Below, in pieces: positions 1-8,789 of a stretch of 29,146 nucleotides of DNA (positions are counted from its first letter, which is position 1; each line of letters begins with the position of its first letter). The notes beneath the pieces were generated by a model that was not told where the DNA came from, searched no databases, and worked only from the letters and a program-made list of their open reading frames with translations. The stretch lies in the NCBI GenBank assembly GCA_964510515.1, contig CAZEAU010000029.1, positions 1-29,146 of the forward strand, in the 5' to 3' direction. A program made the translations under genes and the position numbers. The DNA is from SURF-21 sp964510515. GTDB taxonomy: Bacteria > Actinomycetota > Geothermincolia > Geothermincolales > RBG-13-55-18.

Positions 1-2
1 CA

Positions 3-80
3 TTAACAGCTCTATTCAACGGCGGGGGTTGTCTTGAGCAGATCTCAGAGGTGGCGCAGGACCCTAAAAGCCACCGATAA
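3..80 (+). pseudogene. Possible 3' tail of a coding sequence cut by the window edge
   Basis: Reading frame 3 is open from the first base to a TAA at 78-80. The last residues read FNGGGCLEQISEVAQDPKSHR. The NGG-x-LE spacing faintly recalls the C-terminal end of tyrosine recombinases, but the His/Arg/Tyr catalytic box that would make this convincing is absent. It may simply be an open frame by chance. The repeat array starts about 35 bp further on. Confidence 0.15.
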
Positions 81-115
81 CCCGGCGACTATTACCATAC
101 AAGGGACATAATCGA

Positions 116-491
116 TGGCACTCCTGGGGTCAACCCCCGAAAGGGACACTGGCGATACATCCCTTCACTAGGGGTCAGGCCCACTCTTCGGGCCTGACCC
201 CCGCCAGCTCGCCTTGTCCCTTCCGGGGTCAACCCCCGAAAGTGGCACTCCTGGGGTCAGCCCTCGAAAGGGACATAATCGATGGCAAGAGCGGGAGTTC
301 GGCGTTTCCCGCAGCTGCGTGTAATGGCACTCCCCGGGGTTGACCCCAGAAGGGACATAATCGATGGCAAGAGCGGGAGTTCGGCGTTTCCCGCAGCTGC
401 GTGTAATGGCACGGTCCGGGGTTGACCCCAGAAGGGACGTTTCACGAAGCTGCGTGTAATGGCACTCCCCAGGGTTGACCCCAGAAGGGAC
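116..491. repeat. Interspersed repeat array, TGGCAC...GGGAC orientation
   Basis: About six repeat units with core GGGGTCAACCC or GGGGTTGACCC lie here. Unlike the rest of the window, most units read TGGCAC-core-GGGAC on the + strand (for example 116-148 and 407-438). A spacer of about 50 bp, beginning after GGGAC with ATAATCGATGGCAAGAGC and ending in GTGTAA, occurs twice nearly identically (about 272-327 and 355-406), and a shortened form follows. No convincing gene lies in it; the open frames are repeat translations. The stretch 492-769 shows no recognisable feature. Confidence 0.85.
171..201. repeat. Perfect 12-bp hairpin, GGGGTCAGGCCC type
   Basis: The arms GGGGTCAGGCCC (171-182) and GGGCCTGACCCC (190-201) are perfectly complementary around a 7-nt loop. 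This is the first of five near-identical hairpins in the window. Such strong hairpins are typical of REP-like elements. There is no T-run, so it is not an obvious intrinsic terminator. Confidence 0.85.
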
Positions 492-769
492 GGCGCTCCC
501 ACGCGGCCGGCAGCTAGAGGCGCGTGGTCGAAATAGCTGACGAGAGCCGCTATCCCGTCGCGTCAAGAGAACACATATTCGAAAGGCGCTGGAAGCTCAC
601 ATCCGATGGGAACATCATAGTAGCACCATAGTGACTTGGCGGGGATATTTGGCCAACAGCGTTTGAATCTCCCTTCGGGGGAGCCGCCTGGGTTATATGC
701 TGTCCCCATCAAATGCTCGCCCGGAAAGCCCATCGGGGATGAACCTCAGGCATGTCGGCAGATTGCAAC

Positions 770-1318
770 GCCGAAGCTGCGCCTCACCCCGCGCCTCATC
801 ACGGGCCTCAATCTCCGGCTTCACCCCGCGCCTCATCATACGCATCATCACGGGCCTCAACCTCCGGCCCCCAGCTCTCGCCTCACCCCGCGCCTCATCA
901 CGGGCCTCAATCTCCGGCCCCACTATGCGCATCATCACGGGCCTCAACCTCCGGCCCCCAGCTCTCGCCTCACCCCGCGCCTCATCACGGGCCTCAATCT
1001 CCGGCCCCACCATGCGCATCATCACGGGCCTCAACCTCCGTCTTCCACCCCCCCGTGCCCCACCTCGCGCCTCATCACGGACCTCAACCTTCCGGCTCCC
1101 ACCCCGCGCATCATCACGGGCCTCATCACCCGCCTCAACCTCCGGCCTCACCCCGCGCCTCACCCCGCGCCTCACCACGCCCCACCATGCGCCTCATCAC
1201 GGACCTCATCACCCGCCTCAACCTCCGGCCCCCACCCCGCGTCTCATCACGCCCCACCATTCGTATCATCACCTGCCTCAACCTCCGGCCCCCACCCCGC
1301 GCCTCATCACGGACGCTG
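770..1318. repeat. Minisatellite built on a CCTCATCACGGGCCTCAA-like unit
   Basis: A tandem array is made of variants of a roughly 25-45 bp unit. Two higher-order copies of exactly 87 bp begin at 851 and 938, and the next starts at 1025. Because 87 is a multiple of three and the unit lacks stops, all + frames and one - frame stay open for 160-240 codons, giving Pro/His/Arg-rich or Arg/Glu/Gly-rich translations. No ribosome-binding site or non-repetitive domain supports a protein, so I treat it as non-coding. It ends about 35 bp from the 3' end of the hydrolase gene. Confidence 0.85.
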
Positions 1319-1354
1319 TATATATAGCGTTAAGGCCCGACCCCATCCTGGGCG

Positions 1355-2323
1355 CTAACCGGAGGCGGCCGATATCTCCCGCGCGCGGCGCTTGCGCTCG
1401 CCGCTGAAGCTGTAGGAGATCCCGCCCAGGAACTCGAAGGGGCGGAACTGATTCATCTGCCAGGGCACCTTATGCGACCATCGCCCGCGCATAGAAGGAA
1501 TCGCGGCGGCCTTGCGGCTGGGGTCCAGAATGACATCCTCGACGATGACTCCCTCATCCTTCTGCAACTGCGCCTTCACGCTGCCGTCCGAATCGGCGAT
1601 GGTGGTGAAGCCGGTGAAGCTCGATTCCTGGGCAAGGAAGGGCAGCAGGGGGAGGGGGGAGCTCCACGCCCCGCATTTATTGCTCGAGACCGCCGGGATG
1701 CCCAGCATGCCCGCGTAAAAAGCCGCCAGCTCCTGCAGGTCGCGGTCGTATTTCTCCACCGCCTTGGCGGGGTAGAGGGGGTTGGGCATGGGGGAGGGGG
1801 CGGAGTGCACCATGAGCATGAGGTCCACGCCTTGCTCGTGCATGAGCCGCGGGATGTAGGCGAGGTGGTTCTCGTAGCAGATGCCCACCCCGATCTTGGC
1901 CAGCCCGGTCTTAATCACGTGCGGGTTGACCTTCCCCTTTATGAAGAAGGCTTCCGCGAAGGCCGGCGTCTGCTTGTGCACGCGGCCGGCTTCGGAGCCA
2001 TCGGGAGTGGTGATGACGAAGGAGTTGACGAAGTCCTCGCCCTCGGCCTCCAGGAAACTGGTGCCCAGCCAGATGCCCAGCCTGCCGGAGGTCTCCTTCA
2101 TCCAATTCAGGGTGGGCCCGCCCGGCCCCTCGGCGGTGTTCCACAGGTCTTTGGTGTAGACATACCCATTGGGCATGAACTCAGGGAGGACGACCAGCTT
2201 CGCCCCCCGGCCCACCGCCTCCTCGACGAAGACCGTGGCCCGCTTCAGGTTGCCCTCCACGTCCGCATTCTCCGAGACCATCTGCACCGCCCCCACCCGC
2301 AAGGTTCTGGCCTCCTCCGACAT
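1355..2323 (-). CDS. Carbon-nitrogen hydrolase (nitrilase superfamily)
   Basis: The protein has about 322 residues, a usual length for one CN-hydrolase domain. The family cleaves non-peptide C-N bonds in nitriles, amides or carbamoyl compounds through a Cys-Glu-Lys triad. All three residues are visible, numbered from the alternative GTG one codon upstream: Glu49 in VVLPEF, Lys118 in RVHKQTPA and Cys150 in GVGICYEN. There is no signal peptide, so it is probably cytosolic. The start could be GTG at 2326 or ATG at 2323, both behind a GGAAAGGA ribosome-binding site; I prefer the ATG. The substrate cannot be told from sequence. The C-terminus ends in a basic tail (GERKRRAREI) next to the minisatellite. 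The gene stands alone on the minus strand, with repeats on both sides. Confidence 0.9.
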   Translation of the reverse strand: MSEEARTLRVGAVQMVSENADVEGNLKRATVFVEEAVGRGAKLVVLPEFMPNGYVYTKDLWNTAEGPGGPTLNWMKETSGRLGIWLGTSFLEAEGEDFVNSFVITTPDGSEAGRVHKQTPAFAEAFFIKGKVNPHVIKTGLAKIGVGICYENHLAYIPRLMHEQGVDLMLMVHSAPSPMPNPLYPAKAVEKYDRDLQELAAFYAGMLGIPAVSSNKCGAWSSPLPLLPFLAQESSFTGFTTIADSDGSVKAQLQKDEGVIVEDVILDPSRKAAAIPSMRGRWSHKVPWQMNQFRPFEFLGGISYSFSGERKRRAREISAASG

Positions 2324-2504
2324 CACCGCACCGTCCTTTCCTCCATCGCTGACGCCTTGATGATTGGCGTCAACTAGATCTTCCTGGAATTCTAATTGTC
2401 GCTGATCACCTTGACCTCTCGCGCGGCACGCGCAGCATGATAGATATAACCCGTGGAGCTGCCCAGCCGACTATCCCGATGATAAGTATAACCCGCAGGC
2501 AGAA

Positions 2505-2885
2505 CGGGGTCAGCCCCACAAGCGTCCCTTCCGGGGTCAACCCTCCTATGTGCCATAACTTAACCGCTCCAACTTCCCTTCCGGTCCCTTCCGTCCTTTC
2601 TGGGGTCAACCCTCCAAAATGCCATAACCAGCCTCCAGGAAAGCCGGGGCGATTCAAGCCAAGGAAGGATGATGCCTCTGGGTGAAGAGCGGGAATCCGA
2701 CTGGGTGTTGCCTCGGGATTATGCTTAGCGAGACCCCCATGTCGCTTTGTCCCTTCCGGGGGTTGACCCCAGAAGTGCCACCAAGGGGTCAGGCCCTCTC
2801 TTCGGGCCTGACCCCCGCCAGCCCACCAACGTCCCTTCTGTCCCTTCCGTCCCTTGCGAGGGTTGACCCCAGAAGTGCCAAGGCT
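2505..2885. repeat. Interspersed repeat array with composite spacers
   Basis: About five core units lie here (near 2511, 2532, 2600, 2758 and 2851), both as GGGGTCAACCC and as GGGTTGACCCC, mostly framed by GTCCC and GTGCCA. Between them are three spacer types that recur elsewhere: an 18-bp TAACTTAACCGC-type spacer, a segment of about 125 bp starting CCAGCCTCCAGGAAAGCC (about 2630-2750), and the GGGGTCAGGCCC hairpin. The flanking stretches 2324-2504 and 2886-3100 show no recognisable feature. Confidence 0.85.
2785..2815. repeat. Perfect 12-bp hairpin, GGGGTCAGGCCC type
   Basis: Arms are 2785-2796 and 2804-2815, with the 7-nt loop TCTCTTC. It sits between a GTGCCA end and the next GTCCC end of the repeat family and is nearly identical to the copies at 5215, 7349 and 9118. 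Confidence 0.9.
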
Positions 2886-3100
2886 GGAGTTCTTGATTGA
2901 CGAATGATGGCGGGCCCTTATACTAGAGAACAAGCGGGCTGGTTCGGCAACATCACCTTAGCCTTCATTGCACCAGTATTCCTCGTCACGCCTTGCTGAG
3001 CAGGTATCGCTCAAACCGAAGGATCGGCTATTCGGCGATTGTCAGGGAGCAGCCAGGGAAATGGTTGTGACATCACCGGAGGCATGGCGGCATCACGGCA

Positions 3101-3284
3101 AGAGGCCGGGCAGCATCGACAGCAGGTTTGCAGGCTGAACAAGAGGCCGGGCAGCATCGGAGACAGTAAAAAAGCCCGGGCGACAAGTTCGGCGCCACCG
3201 GCGGTGATTAGGGAGCCGGGCAGCATAGACAACAGTAAAAAAGCCCGGGCGACAAGTTCGGCAGCGTCGGCGAAGGGGAGCAAT
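3101..3284. repeat. Direct repeats with GC-rich hairpins upstream of the acyl-CoA synthetase gene
   Basis: The motif GCCGGGCAGCAT occurs at 3105, 3146 and 3215. The last two copies continue through AGTAAAAAAGCCCGGGCGAC, giving two long direct repeats 69 bp apart. Within each, CCGGGC can pair with GCCCGG across a loop of about 21 nt. The array ends about 18 bp before the start of the synthetase gene, so if transcribed with it, it would lie in the 5' leader. This repeat is unrelated to the GGGTCAACCC family. Confidence 0.7.
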
Positions 3285-3301
3285 CAAGAAAGGGGTTTGG
3301 A

Positions 3302-4990
3302 ATGACCGGAAGCGACAAGGAAACGCAGGCGGGCGACATCTACGCCCAGAAGCCGTGGCTCAAGCACTACGACCCGCACGTGAGCGAGTTCCTCGAGTAC
3401 GAGAACAAGACCTTAGCGGAGAAGTTCGTGGAGGTGGTGGGGAAGGTGGGGGAGAACATCGCCCTCATCTACATGGACAATATCATCACCTTCAACGAGT
3501 TGGACCGCCTCACCAATCAGATGGCGGCGTATCTGCTGGAGCTCGGGCTCAAGCCGGACGACGTGGTAGGGTTGCATGCGCTGAACATCCCCGCCCATTA
3601 CATCACCATGGTCGCGGCGCAGAAGGCGGGATGCGTCTCCACCGGCATCAGCCCCCTGCTCAGCCCCCACGAGCTGGAGCATCAGCTCGTCGACTCGGGC
3701 GCCAAGGTCGTCCTGACCATGGACCTCCTCTTCCCGCTGGTCGCCGGGGTGGCGGACAAGTGCCCCTTCACCACGGTCATCGTGGCGGGGACCACCGACT
3801 TCATGCCCGGGGACTTCCCCCCCGTGCAGGTGCAGGAGATACCGGGCAAGAAGGTCATCTCCTTCTCGGACGCCCTGGAGGGCATGCCCGAGGACCCCGT
3901 CTTCGTGCCGCGCGACATGGACGATACCATCTTCATCATGTACACGGGAGGGACCACGGGGCCGTCCAAGGGAGCCGTGCTCAGGCAGCGCAACTTCATG
4001 GCTAACTGCATTCAGACCCTTGCCTGGGCGGACGAGCCCGGCTTCAACGGAGAGGTGGGCATTACGGCCTTCCCCATGTTCCACATGGCAGGGCTGGCCC
4101 TGGCCGCCGGCCTCCTGCAGGGAGGGATGGGGCAGATATGCGTGCCCAACCCGCGCGACCTGGACTTCTTCGTCGGCGCCCTCGAGAAATACAGGCCGAC
4201 ATCCATCATCAATGTCCCCACCATCTTCTATGAGTTGCTGAAGAAGCCGGAGTTCCGGGCGCTGGATTTCAGCTCCATCAGGTATTGCATCAGCGGCGCC
4301 GCGCCCTTCCCGCCCGAGAGCATACCCGACATCAATCAGGTCATGGGCGGCGAGAAGTTCATCGAGCTCTACGGCATGACCGAGACCTCGCCCATCGCCA
4401 CCTGCAACCCGCGCTACGGTAAGAAGAAGATAGGCTCGGTGGGCATCCCCATTGCGGACACCGAGCTCAAGCTGGTCAACCCCGAGACGGGGGAGCCGGT
4501 GCCCCTGGGCGAGACTGGCGAGATATGCATACGCGGCCCGCAGGTGATGAGGGGCTATTTCAACAGCCCGGAGGAGACGGCCAACGCCATCCGGGACGGC
4601 TGGATGCACACCGGCGACCTCGGGCGCATGGACGAGGACGGCTATCTGTATGTGGTGGATCGCATCAAGGACATGGTCATCGTCTCCGGCTACAAGGTCT
4701 TCACCCGCGAGCTGGACGACGAGCTGGACAAGCACCCCGATGTGGAGATGGCCGCCACCGTCGGCTTCCCCGACCCCGACCGGCCGGGCTCCGAGCGCGT
4801 GATGGCGGGCATCATCCTCAAGCCGGGCGTGGAGAAGAGCGAGGAGCAGAAGGAGAAGATCCTCGCCTTCATGCGCGAGAGGGTGGCCCCCTACAAGGTG
4901 CCCAAGGTCATCAAGTTCTACGACTCGCTCCCGGTGAGCGCGGTGGGCAAGATACTCAAACGCGAGCTGAGGCTGCTCATAGACGACTGA
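3302..4990 (+). CDS. AMP-dependent acyl-CoA synthetase/ligase
   Basis: This 562-residue protein has the full ANL-superfamily layout. It should activate a carboxylic acid as acyl-AMP and transfer it to CoA. Visible motifs are the P-loop MYTGGTTGPSKGA (213-225), ELYGMTETSP (355-364), the hinge region HTGDLGRMDEDGYLYVVDRIKD (436-457) and the C-terminal catalytic Lys in GKILKREL (549-556), probably Lys550. The SGYKVFTREL segment has Thr where many homologues have Pro. The long N-terminal domain resembles medium/long-chain fatty acyl-CoA ligases (FadD-like), but the chain length is not readable. The ATG is preceded by AAGAAAGGGG. The gene is monocistronic in this window, with a structured repeat leader upstream and the repeat family starting 16 bp after the stop. 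Confidence 0.93.
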   Translation: MTGSDKETQAGDIYAQKPWLKHYDPHVSEFLEYENKTLAEKFVEVVGKVGENIALIYMDNIITFNELDRLTNQMAAYLLELGLKPDDVVGLHALNIPAHYITMVAAQKAGCVSTGISPLLSPHELEHQLVDSGAKVVLTMDLLFPLVAGVADKCPFTTVIVAGTTDFMPGDFPPVQVQEIPGKKVISFSDALEGMPEDPVFVPRDMDDTIFIMYTGGTTGPSKGAVLRQRNFMANCIQTLAWADEPGFNGEVGITAFPMFHMAGLALAAGLLQGGMGQICVPNPRDLDFFVGALEKYRPTSIINVPTIFYELLKKPEFRALDFSSIRYCISGAAPFPPESIPDINQVMGGEKFIELYGMTETSPIATCNPRYGKKKIGSVGIPIADTELKLVNPETGEPVPLGETGEICIRGPQVMRGYFNSPEETANAIRDGWMHTGDLGRMDEDGYLYVVDRIKDMVIVSGYKVFTRELDDELDKHPDVEMAATVGFPDPDRPGSERVMAGIILKPGVEKSEEQKEKILAFMRERVAPYKVPKVIKFYDSLPVSAVGKILKRELRLLIDD

Positions 4991-5006
4991 GGCCGCCTTT
5001 TCCGGC

Positions 5007-5685
5007 GTCCTTTCCGGGGTCAACCCGCAAAAGGGACATCGACAGGGGTCAACCCCCCAGGGGTCGATCCCCCCAGGGTCGATCCCTCAGGGGTCAATCC
5101 CTCAAAAGGGACAAAGCCGGCCATGCAAGTGAGCTCCGGCTTCAAAGCCTTGATTCGCGATACTTGTCAGGGAGCTTTGTCCCTTCCGGGGTCAACCCCA
5201 GGAAGTGCCACCAAGGGGTCAGGCCCTCTCTTCGGGCCTGACCCCGCCAGCCCACCAACGTCCCTTCCGTCCCTTCCGGGGTCAACCCTCCTATGTGCCA
5301 CAACCAGCCTTCGGGAAAGCCGGGGCGATTCAGGCCAAGTGAGGATGATGGTGCTGGGTGAAGAGCGAGAATTCCGCTGGATGTTGCCTCGGGAGTATGC
5401 TTGACGATACCCCCATGCCGCAACGTCCCTTCCGTCCCTTCCGGGGTCAACCCTCCGGTGTGCCATGTCCCTTCTGTCCCTTCCGAGGGTTGACCCCAGA
5501 CACATCACCTACGGGGTCGATCCCTCAAAAGGGACAGCCTAGAACCGCTATGAATGGCATGATTCGGAGCCGACCGAGGAGTGACATCCCGATGAGCTCT
5601 TGGCTGTGATGTCCCTTTTGAGGGTTGACCCCAGAAGTGCCACTTCTGTCCCTTGCGAGGGTTGACCCCAGACACGCCGCCTGCG
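5007..5685. repeat. Interspersed repeat array including GTCC...GGGAC units
   Basis: About twelve cores lie here. The first (5007-5037) is framed by GTCC and GGGAC, that is, the same end type on both sides. A short run of GGGGTCAATCCC/GGGTCGATCCC variants follows (5046-5110). Further on come a hairpin spacer (5215-5245), the composite of about 125 bp (5303-5430), and a spacer of about 75 bp containing CGCTATGAATGGCATGATTC (about 5535-5608). That last spacer returns almost identically at 9235-9305 and in diverged form near 7240-7310. No gene is apparent in this stretch. Confidence 0.85.
5215..5245. repeat. Perfect 12-bp hairpin, GGGGTCAGGCCC type
   Basis: Arms are 5215-5226 and 5234-5245, with a TCTCTTC loop. 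It lies immediately after a GTGCCA end of a repeat unit. Confidence 0.9.
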
Positions 5686-5722
5686 GCTTGAGCCCCGACG
5701 CGACAAACCACAGGGTCTATGC

Positions 5723-5848
5723 ATGGATGGCTATGGCGAAACGAAGTATAGTCTATCTGCGATAGAGGAGCTGGATGTTGCCGGAGTTCTCTCCATTCCG
5801 CAGATAACTGAGCTGGCAGGATGGATCATGTTTATCGCAAGGAGGTAA
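5723..5848 (+). pseudogene. Short ORF or gene remnant upstream of the GT4 gene
   Basis: A 41-codon frame (MDGYGETKYSLSAIEEL...WIMFIARR) ends in TAA at 5846-5848, inside the ribosome-binding site of the next gene (AAGGAGG, 5839-5845). The frame stays open upstream without an obvious start until it meets the repeat array. The tight stop-to-start spacing is what an operon gene tail would show, so this may be the 3' remnant of a gene cut off by the repeats. The sequence is too short to assign a family, and chance is a fair alternative. Confidence 0.25.
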
Positions 5849-5861
5849 GGGGCAAAACGTA

Positions 5862-7163
5862 ATGCCGGGCAAGGTCTTAATCATCACCTATCACTTTCCA
5901 CCGCGCCCCTCAGTGGCGGGATTGAGAATGCGTGGGCTCGCCAAGTATTTGCCGGAATATGGATGGGAGCCGGCGATTCTTACACCAGAACTTCCCGAAG
6001 CTCCTGAGCGGCAGTTTAGAGTTGTCCAAACAGCTTATCCGGGCGATGTATATGCTCGGTGGAAAACAAAGTTTGGCTTGAAAGCGGAAAAAGACTTTCT
6101 GGACCAGGTAAAGGTGCCGCGGGCCTGGCGCGAAAGTAATAGCTCAATCGTATCCAGGCTCGCAATACTCGCCAGGTCGCTTATCGCGTATCCTGATGAG
6201 CAGAGAGGATGGCGCCAATTCGCTGTCGGTGAGGGATCAGCCCTTTTAGAGAAAGAGCGATTTGATGTCATGCTCAGCAGCAGTTTTCCAGCAACATGCC
6301 ATCTTATCGCTCATGAGTTGAAAAACCAGCATGGCATTCCATGGATAGCGAATTTTCAGGATCCATGGACCCAGAACCACTATTACTCATATACGCGCGC
6401 GGGGCGCTTCTTTGAGAGGCGCTTAGAGGTGAAGACCTTGAGCAATGCAGATGCGCTTGTAATAGTATCCGAGCCCTGGGCTGAAAAGCTTCGCTTGCTG
6501 CATCATGAAAAGAAAGTGTATGTGATTAAGAACGGATACGATCCAGACGAAGTTGTTTCAGCGCCGCTGACCAGCAAATTCACTATCACCTATACCGGGC
6601 GTATTTATCAAGAAAAGCAGGACCCCAACCCGCTGCTTCGGGCTATCAGCGAGGTGGTCTCCTGCGGAGAGATGAACCGTGAGCATGTAGACATTCGCTT
6701 CGTAGGTTCCCCGGAACACTTAATCGAGAAAGAGATCAAGCGTCTAGGTCTCGAAGATATAGTCAGCCTGAGCCCGCAGGTGCCGCGGCATATCGCCCTG
6801 GAGAAGCAGCGTGAGTCGCAGGTGCTGCTGCTGCTGAACTGGGATGATCCTGGTGAAGTCGGTGTTCACACCGCGAAAATATTCGAATATCTGGCGGCCA
6901 GAAGGCCGATTCTCGCTATAGGCGGCCCGAGAAGCGTTGTAAGCGAATTGTTGGAGGAGACTGGCGCGGGAATCCATGCCCAGGGACACGAACACCTGAA
7001 GCGGGTATTGATGAGTTTTTATGAGGACTATATGAATCGTGGCCATGTTGTCTATTCAGGGCGCGAGGAGTGCATCGCCAAATACAGCCATAGAGAAATG
7101 GCTAAACGGTTTGCTTCCTTAATGGATGAGCTTAGCAAAGGCGAGCCCCGCTCGCGGAGTTGA
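5862..7163 (+). CDS. Glycosyltransferase family 4 (GT-B fold)
   Basis: This 433-residue protein probably transfers a nucleotide-activated sugar during surface polysaccharide assembly. The N-terminal Rossmann half opens with VLIITYHFPPRPSVAGLRM (5-23), typical of GT4 enzymes. The middle carries ANFQDPW (163-169) and IVSEPWAEKL (201-210). The C-terminal half carries VIKNGYDPDE (221-230), ITYTGRIYQEKQ (242-253) and KIFEYLAARRPILAIGG (339-355), where nucleotide-sugar contacts usually lie. There is no signal peptide, as expected for a cytosolic or membrane-associated enzyme. The ATG sits 11 nt after a strong AAGGAGGTAAGG site. Base composition looks clearly less GC-rich than the flanking metabolic genes, which suggests acquisition by transfer. 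Donor and acceptor are unknown. Confidence 0.88.
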   Translation: MPGKVLIITYHFPPRPSVAGLRMRGLAKYLPEYGWEPAILTPELPEAPERQFRVVQTAYPGDVYARWKTKFGLKAEKDFLDQVKVPRAWRESNSSIVSRLAILARSLIAYPDEQRGWRQFAVGEGSALLEKERFDVMLSSSFPATCHLIAHELKNQHGIPWIANFQDPWTQNHYYSYTRAGRFFERRLEVKTLSNADALVIVSEPWAEKLRLLHHEKKVYVIKNGYDPDEVVSAPLTSKFTITYTGRIYQEKQDPNPLLRAISEVVSCGEMNREHVDIRFVGSPEHLIEKEIKRLGLEDIVSLSPQVPRHIALEKQRESQVLLLLNWDDPGEVGVHTAKIFEYLAARRPILAIGGPRSVVSELLEETGAGIHAQGHEHLKRVLMSFYEDYMNRGHVVYSGREECIAKYSHREMAKRFASLMDELSKGEPRSRS

Positions 7164-7196
7164 TCCGCGTTCCCGCTAGCCCGCCTCCGGAGCTAT

Positions 7197-7566
7197 AGGG
7201 GTCAACCCCCAGGCGTCAATCCCTCAAAAGGGACATTACAGGAGCGGTAACGGATGGCATGATTCGCAGTCGACTGAGAGGTGGCATCTCAATGAGCTCT
7301 TTGTTATGTAATGTCCCCTTTACGGGTTGACCCCAGAAGTGCCACCAAGGGGTCAGGCCCTCTCTTCGGGCCTGACCCCCGCCAGTCCACCAACGTCCCT
7401 TCTGGGGTCAACCCTCCTATGTGCCATATCGTGATGGCATTGGGAGGTGATGCCGCTTGATGATAAGCAGGAGACTCTGCAAATCGAGACTACCCACGCC
7501 GCTTTGTCCTTTGCGAGGGTTGACCCCAGACGCGCCGATGTCCCTTTTACGGGTTGACCCCAGACA
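7197..7566. repeat. Interspersed repeat array
   Basis: About six cores lie between the two glycosyltransferase genes, including inverted-core units framed as GTCCC...GTGCCA or GTCCC...CACGCC (7518 and 7550). It holds a hairpin spacer (7349-7379) and a spacer beginning TATCGTGATGGCATTGGGAGG (7428 on) that is related to sequence at 23316 and 28138. Confidence 0.85.
7349..7379. repeat. Perfect 12-bp hairpin, GGGGTCAGGCCC type
   Basis: Arms are 7349-7360 and 7368-7379, with a TCTCTTC loop. It is placed between GTGCCA and GTCCC ends of the repeat family, as in the other copies. Confidence 0.9.
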
Positions 7567-7602
7567 CGCCGCCGCGCCATGCTTCTTTCAAGGGCTTCCC
7601 CC

Positions 7603-7631
7603 TTATCGCCAGAGGCCGGAGGGGCTATAAT
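7603..7631 (+). promoter_or_regulatory. Weak promoter candidate before the GT2 gene
   Basis: A perfect TATAAT at 7626-7631 lies 17 bp after TTATCG (7603-7608), a poor match to TTGACA. It is placed about 170 bp upstream of the preferred GT2 start, in non-repeat DNA. The support is the -10 hexamer only. Confidence 0.3.
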
Positions 7632-7799
7632 CTTCAACTGGAAGATCGGGGACGCATATGCTTTGGCGGAGAGCAATAGAACATCGAAGAGAGCTGAACC
7701 AACCCGTCTAATTACAGCGTGCCGTGCAGAAATCAAACAGAGCCGTTGAGCGAAATGCTTAATATGATGAGCAGCTATTTAGATGATCCCAGGAGAGCT

Positions 7800-8789
7800 A
7801 TGAGCCGATCGATTGAAGAAAATACCGAGGAGCCGTTGGTCAGCGTTATTATCCCAACGCGCAACAGGGCCCAATCCCTTAAAAGAGCAGTGGATTCAGT
7901 CCTTAAGCAGGATTACCATAATTTAGAGGTCATCGTGGTTGATGATGCCTCCTCTGATAACACCTTGCAGGCAATCCAATCAGAGTTTGACGATTCGAGA
8001 TTGAGGTACATTCGGCATGACACCAAGAAGGGCGGTGCGGCCGCCAGAAATTCCGGGATAAGGTCCTCAAGGGGCGAATTCATTGCCTTTCTAGATGACG
8101 ACGATGAGTGGGCTCCCGAGAAGATATCCCTGCAACTAAGCGTTTTCTCTGCGGGATCAAGCAGATTGGGATTAGTCCATTGCGGCCAGGTCAGGTGCAG
8201 GGACGGAAAAGTCCTATATAAGGTTATGCCCCGGCACAGGGGTGGTACCTTTTCTTTGCAATTGTTTGAAGACAGAATGACTGGCACCCCCTCGTGGCTA
8301 GTGCGGCGCTCCTGCTTTTTCGACGAAAGAGTCGGGATGTTCGACGAGAATCTGCCGGCCAGGCAGGACTATGATATGGCGCTAAGGATATCGAGGCTCT
8401 ATGAAATCGATTTCGTCCCGCGCCATCTCTTGATAGTCCATGAAGATGAGGGCAATAGGATATCGGATAACACAGAGAACAGGATTGCGGGACATCTGCG
8501 CGTGCTGGAGAAGGTCAAGGAGTATTCCGCGGAGTTCAACGCGGTAGCGAGAAGAAGGATCTTATCAAGCCACTACTATTCGATTGCCAACCATCTTCTG
8601 AAATATGGACATTTCGCGAGAGGCACGGAGTATCTGAGGATGTCGCTGAGGGAATGGCCTTTCAACACAAAGACTCTCATCATCTACTGCTTTGCTGCGC
8701 TAGGGGATAGAGAGCTGAGATTCTTTGATAGAATCGTCGTTCTTCTCCGATTCCTCAAGGGCATATATAGCAGCTTTTGGCAATTATGA
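7800..8789 (+). CDS. Glycosyltransferase family 2 (GT-A fold)
   Basis: The preferred product has 329 residues. GT2 enzymes are inverting, metal-dependent sugar transferases. The nucleotide-sugar-binding start VSVIIPTRNRAQSLKRAVDSV (14-34), the VVDDASSDNT segment (46-55), GGAAARNSGI (78-87) and the metal-binding FLDDDDEW (97-104) are all in place. I chose the ATG at 7800 because AGGAG lies at 7791-7795. A GTG at 7719 and an ATG at 7755 are in frame upstream without such a site and add residues that fall before the domain. The C-terminal third (RRRILSSHYYSIANHLL onward) resembles a helical tail and ends with LRFLKGIYSSFWQL. Lower GC than the downstream flippase hints at separate origin. It is likely part of the same surface-glycan set as the GT4 gene. 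Confidence 0.88.
   Translation: MSRSIEENTEEPLVSVIIPTRNRAQSLKRAVDSVLKQDYHNLEVIVVDDASSDNTLQAIQSEFDDSRLRYIRHDTKKGGAAARNSGIRSSRGEFIAFLDDDDEWAPEKISLQLSVFSAGSSRLGLVHCGQVRCRDGKVLYKVMPRHRGGTFSLQLFEDRMTGTPSWLVRRSCFFDERVGMFDENLPARQDYDMALRISRLYEIDFVPRHLLIVHEDEGNRISDNTENRIAGHLRVLEKVKEYSAEFNAVARRRILSSHYYSIANHLLKYGHFARGTEYLRMSLREWPFNTKTLIIYCFAALGDRELRFFDRIVVLLRFLKGIYSSFWQL

Noticed and set aside
171..201. Intrinsic terminator
   Set aside because: The stem is strong but there is no T-run, and the same hairpin recurs as a spacer inside repeat arrays, independent of gene ends.
636..1407. Several overlapping long open frames rich in Pro/His/Arg (+) or Arg/Glu/Gly (-)
   Set aside because: They are translations of a tandem DNA repeat, open in many frames at once, with no ribosome-binding site or unique domain.
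2406..2933. Open frames with phrases like GVNPRKGQK, VDPGRDGRD or FRGQPSKVP
   Set aside because: These phrases are the GGGTCAACCC repeat units read in different frames; they appear at every array and do not mark proteins.
3413..5023. Long minus-strand open frame opposite the acyl-CoA synthetase gene
   Set aside because: It is a high-GC shadow of a gene with all catalytic motifs on the other strand; its His/Asp/Val-rich translation shows no family pattern.
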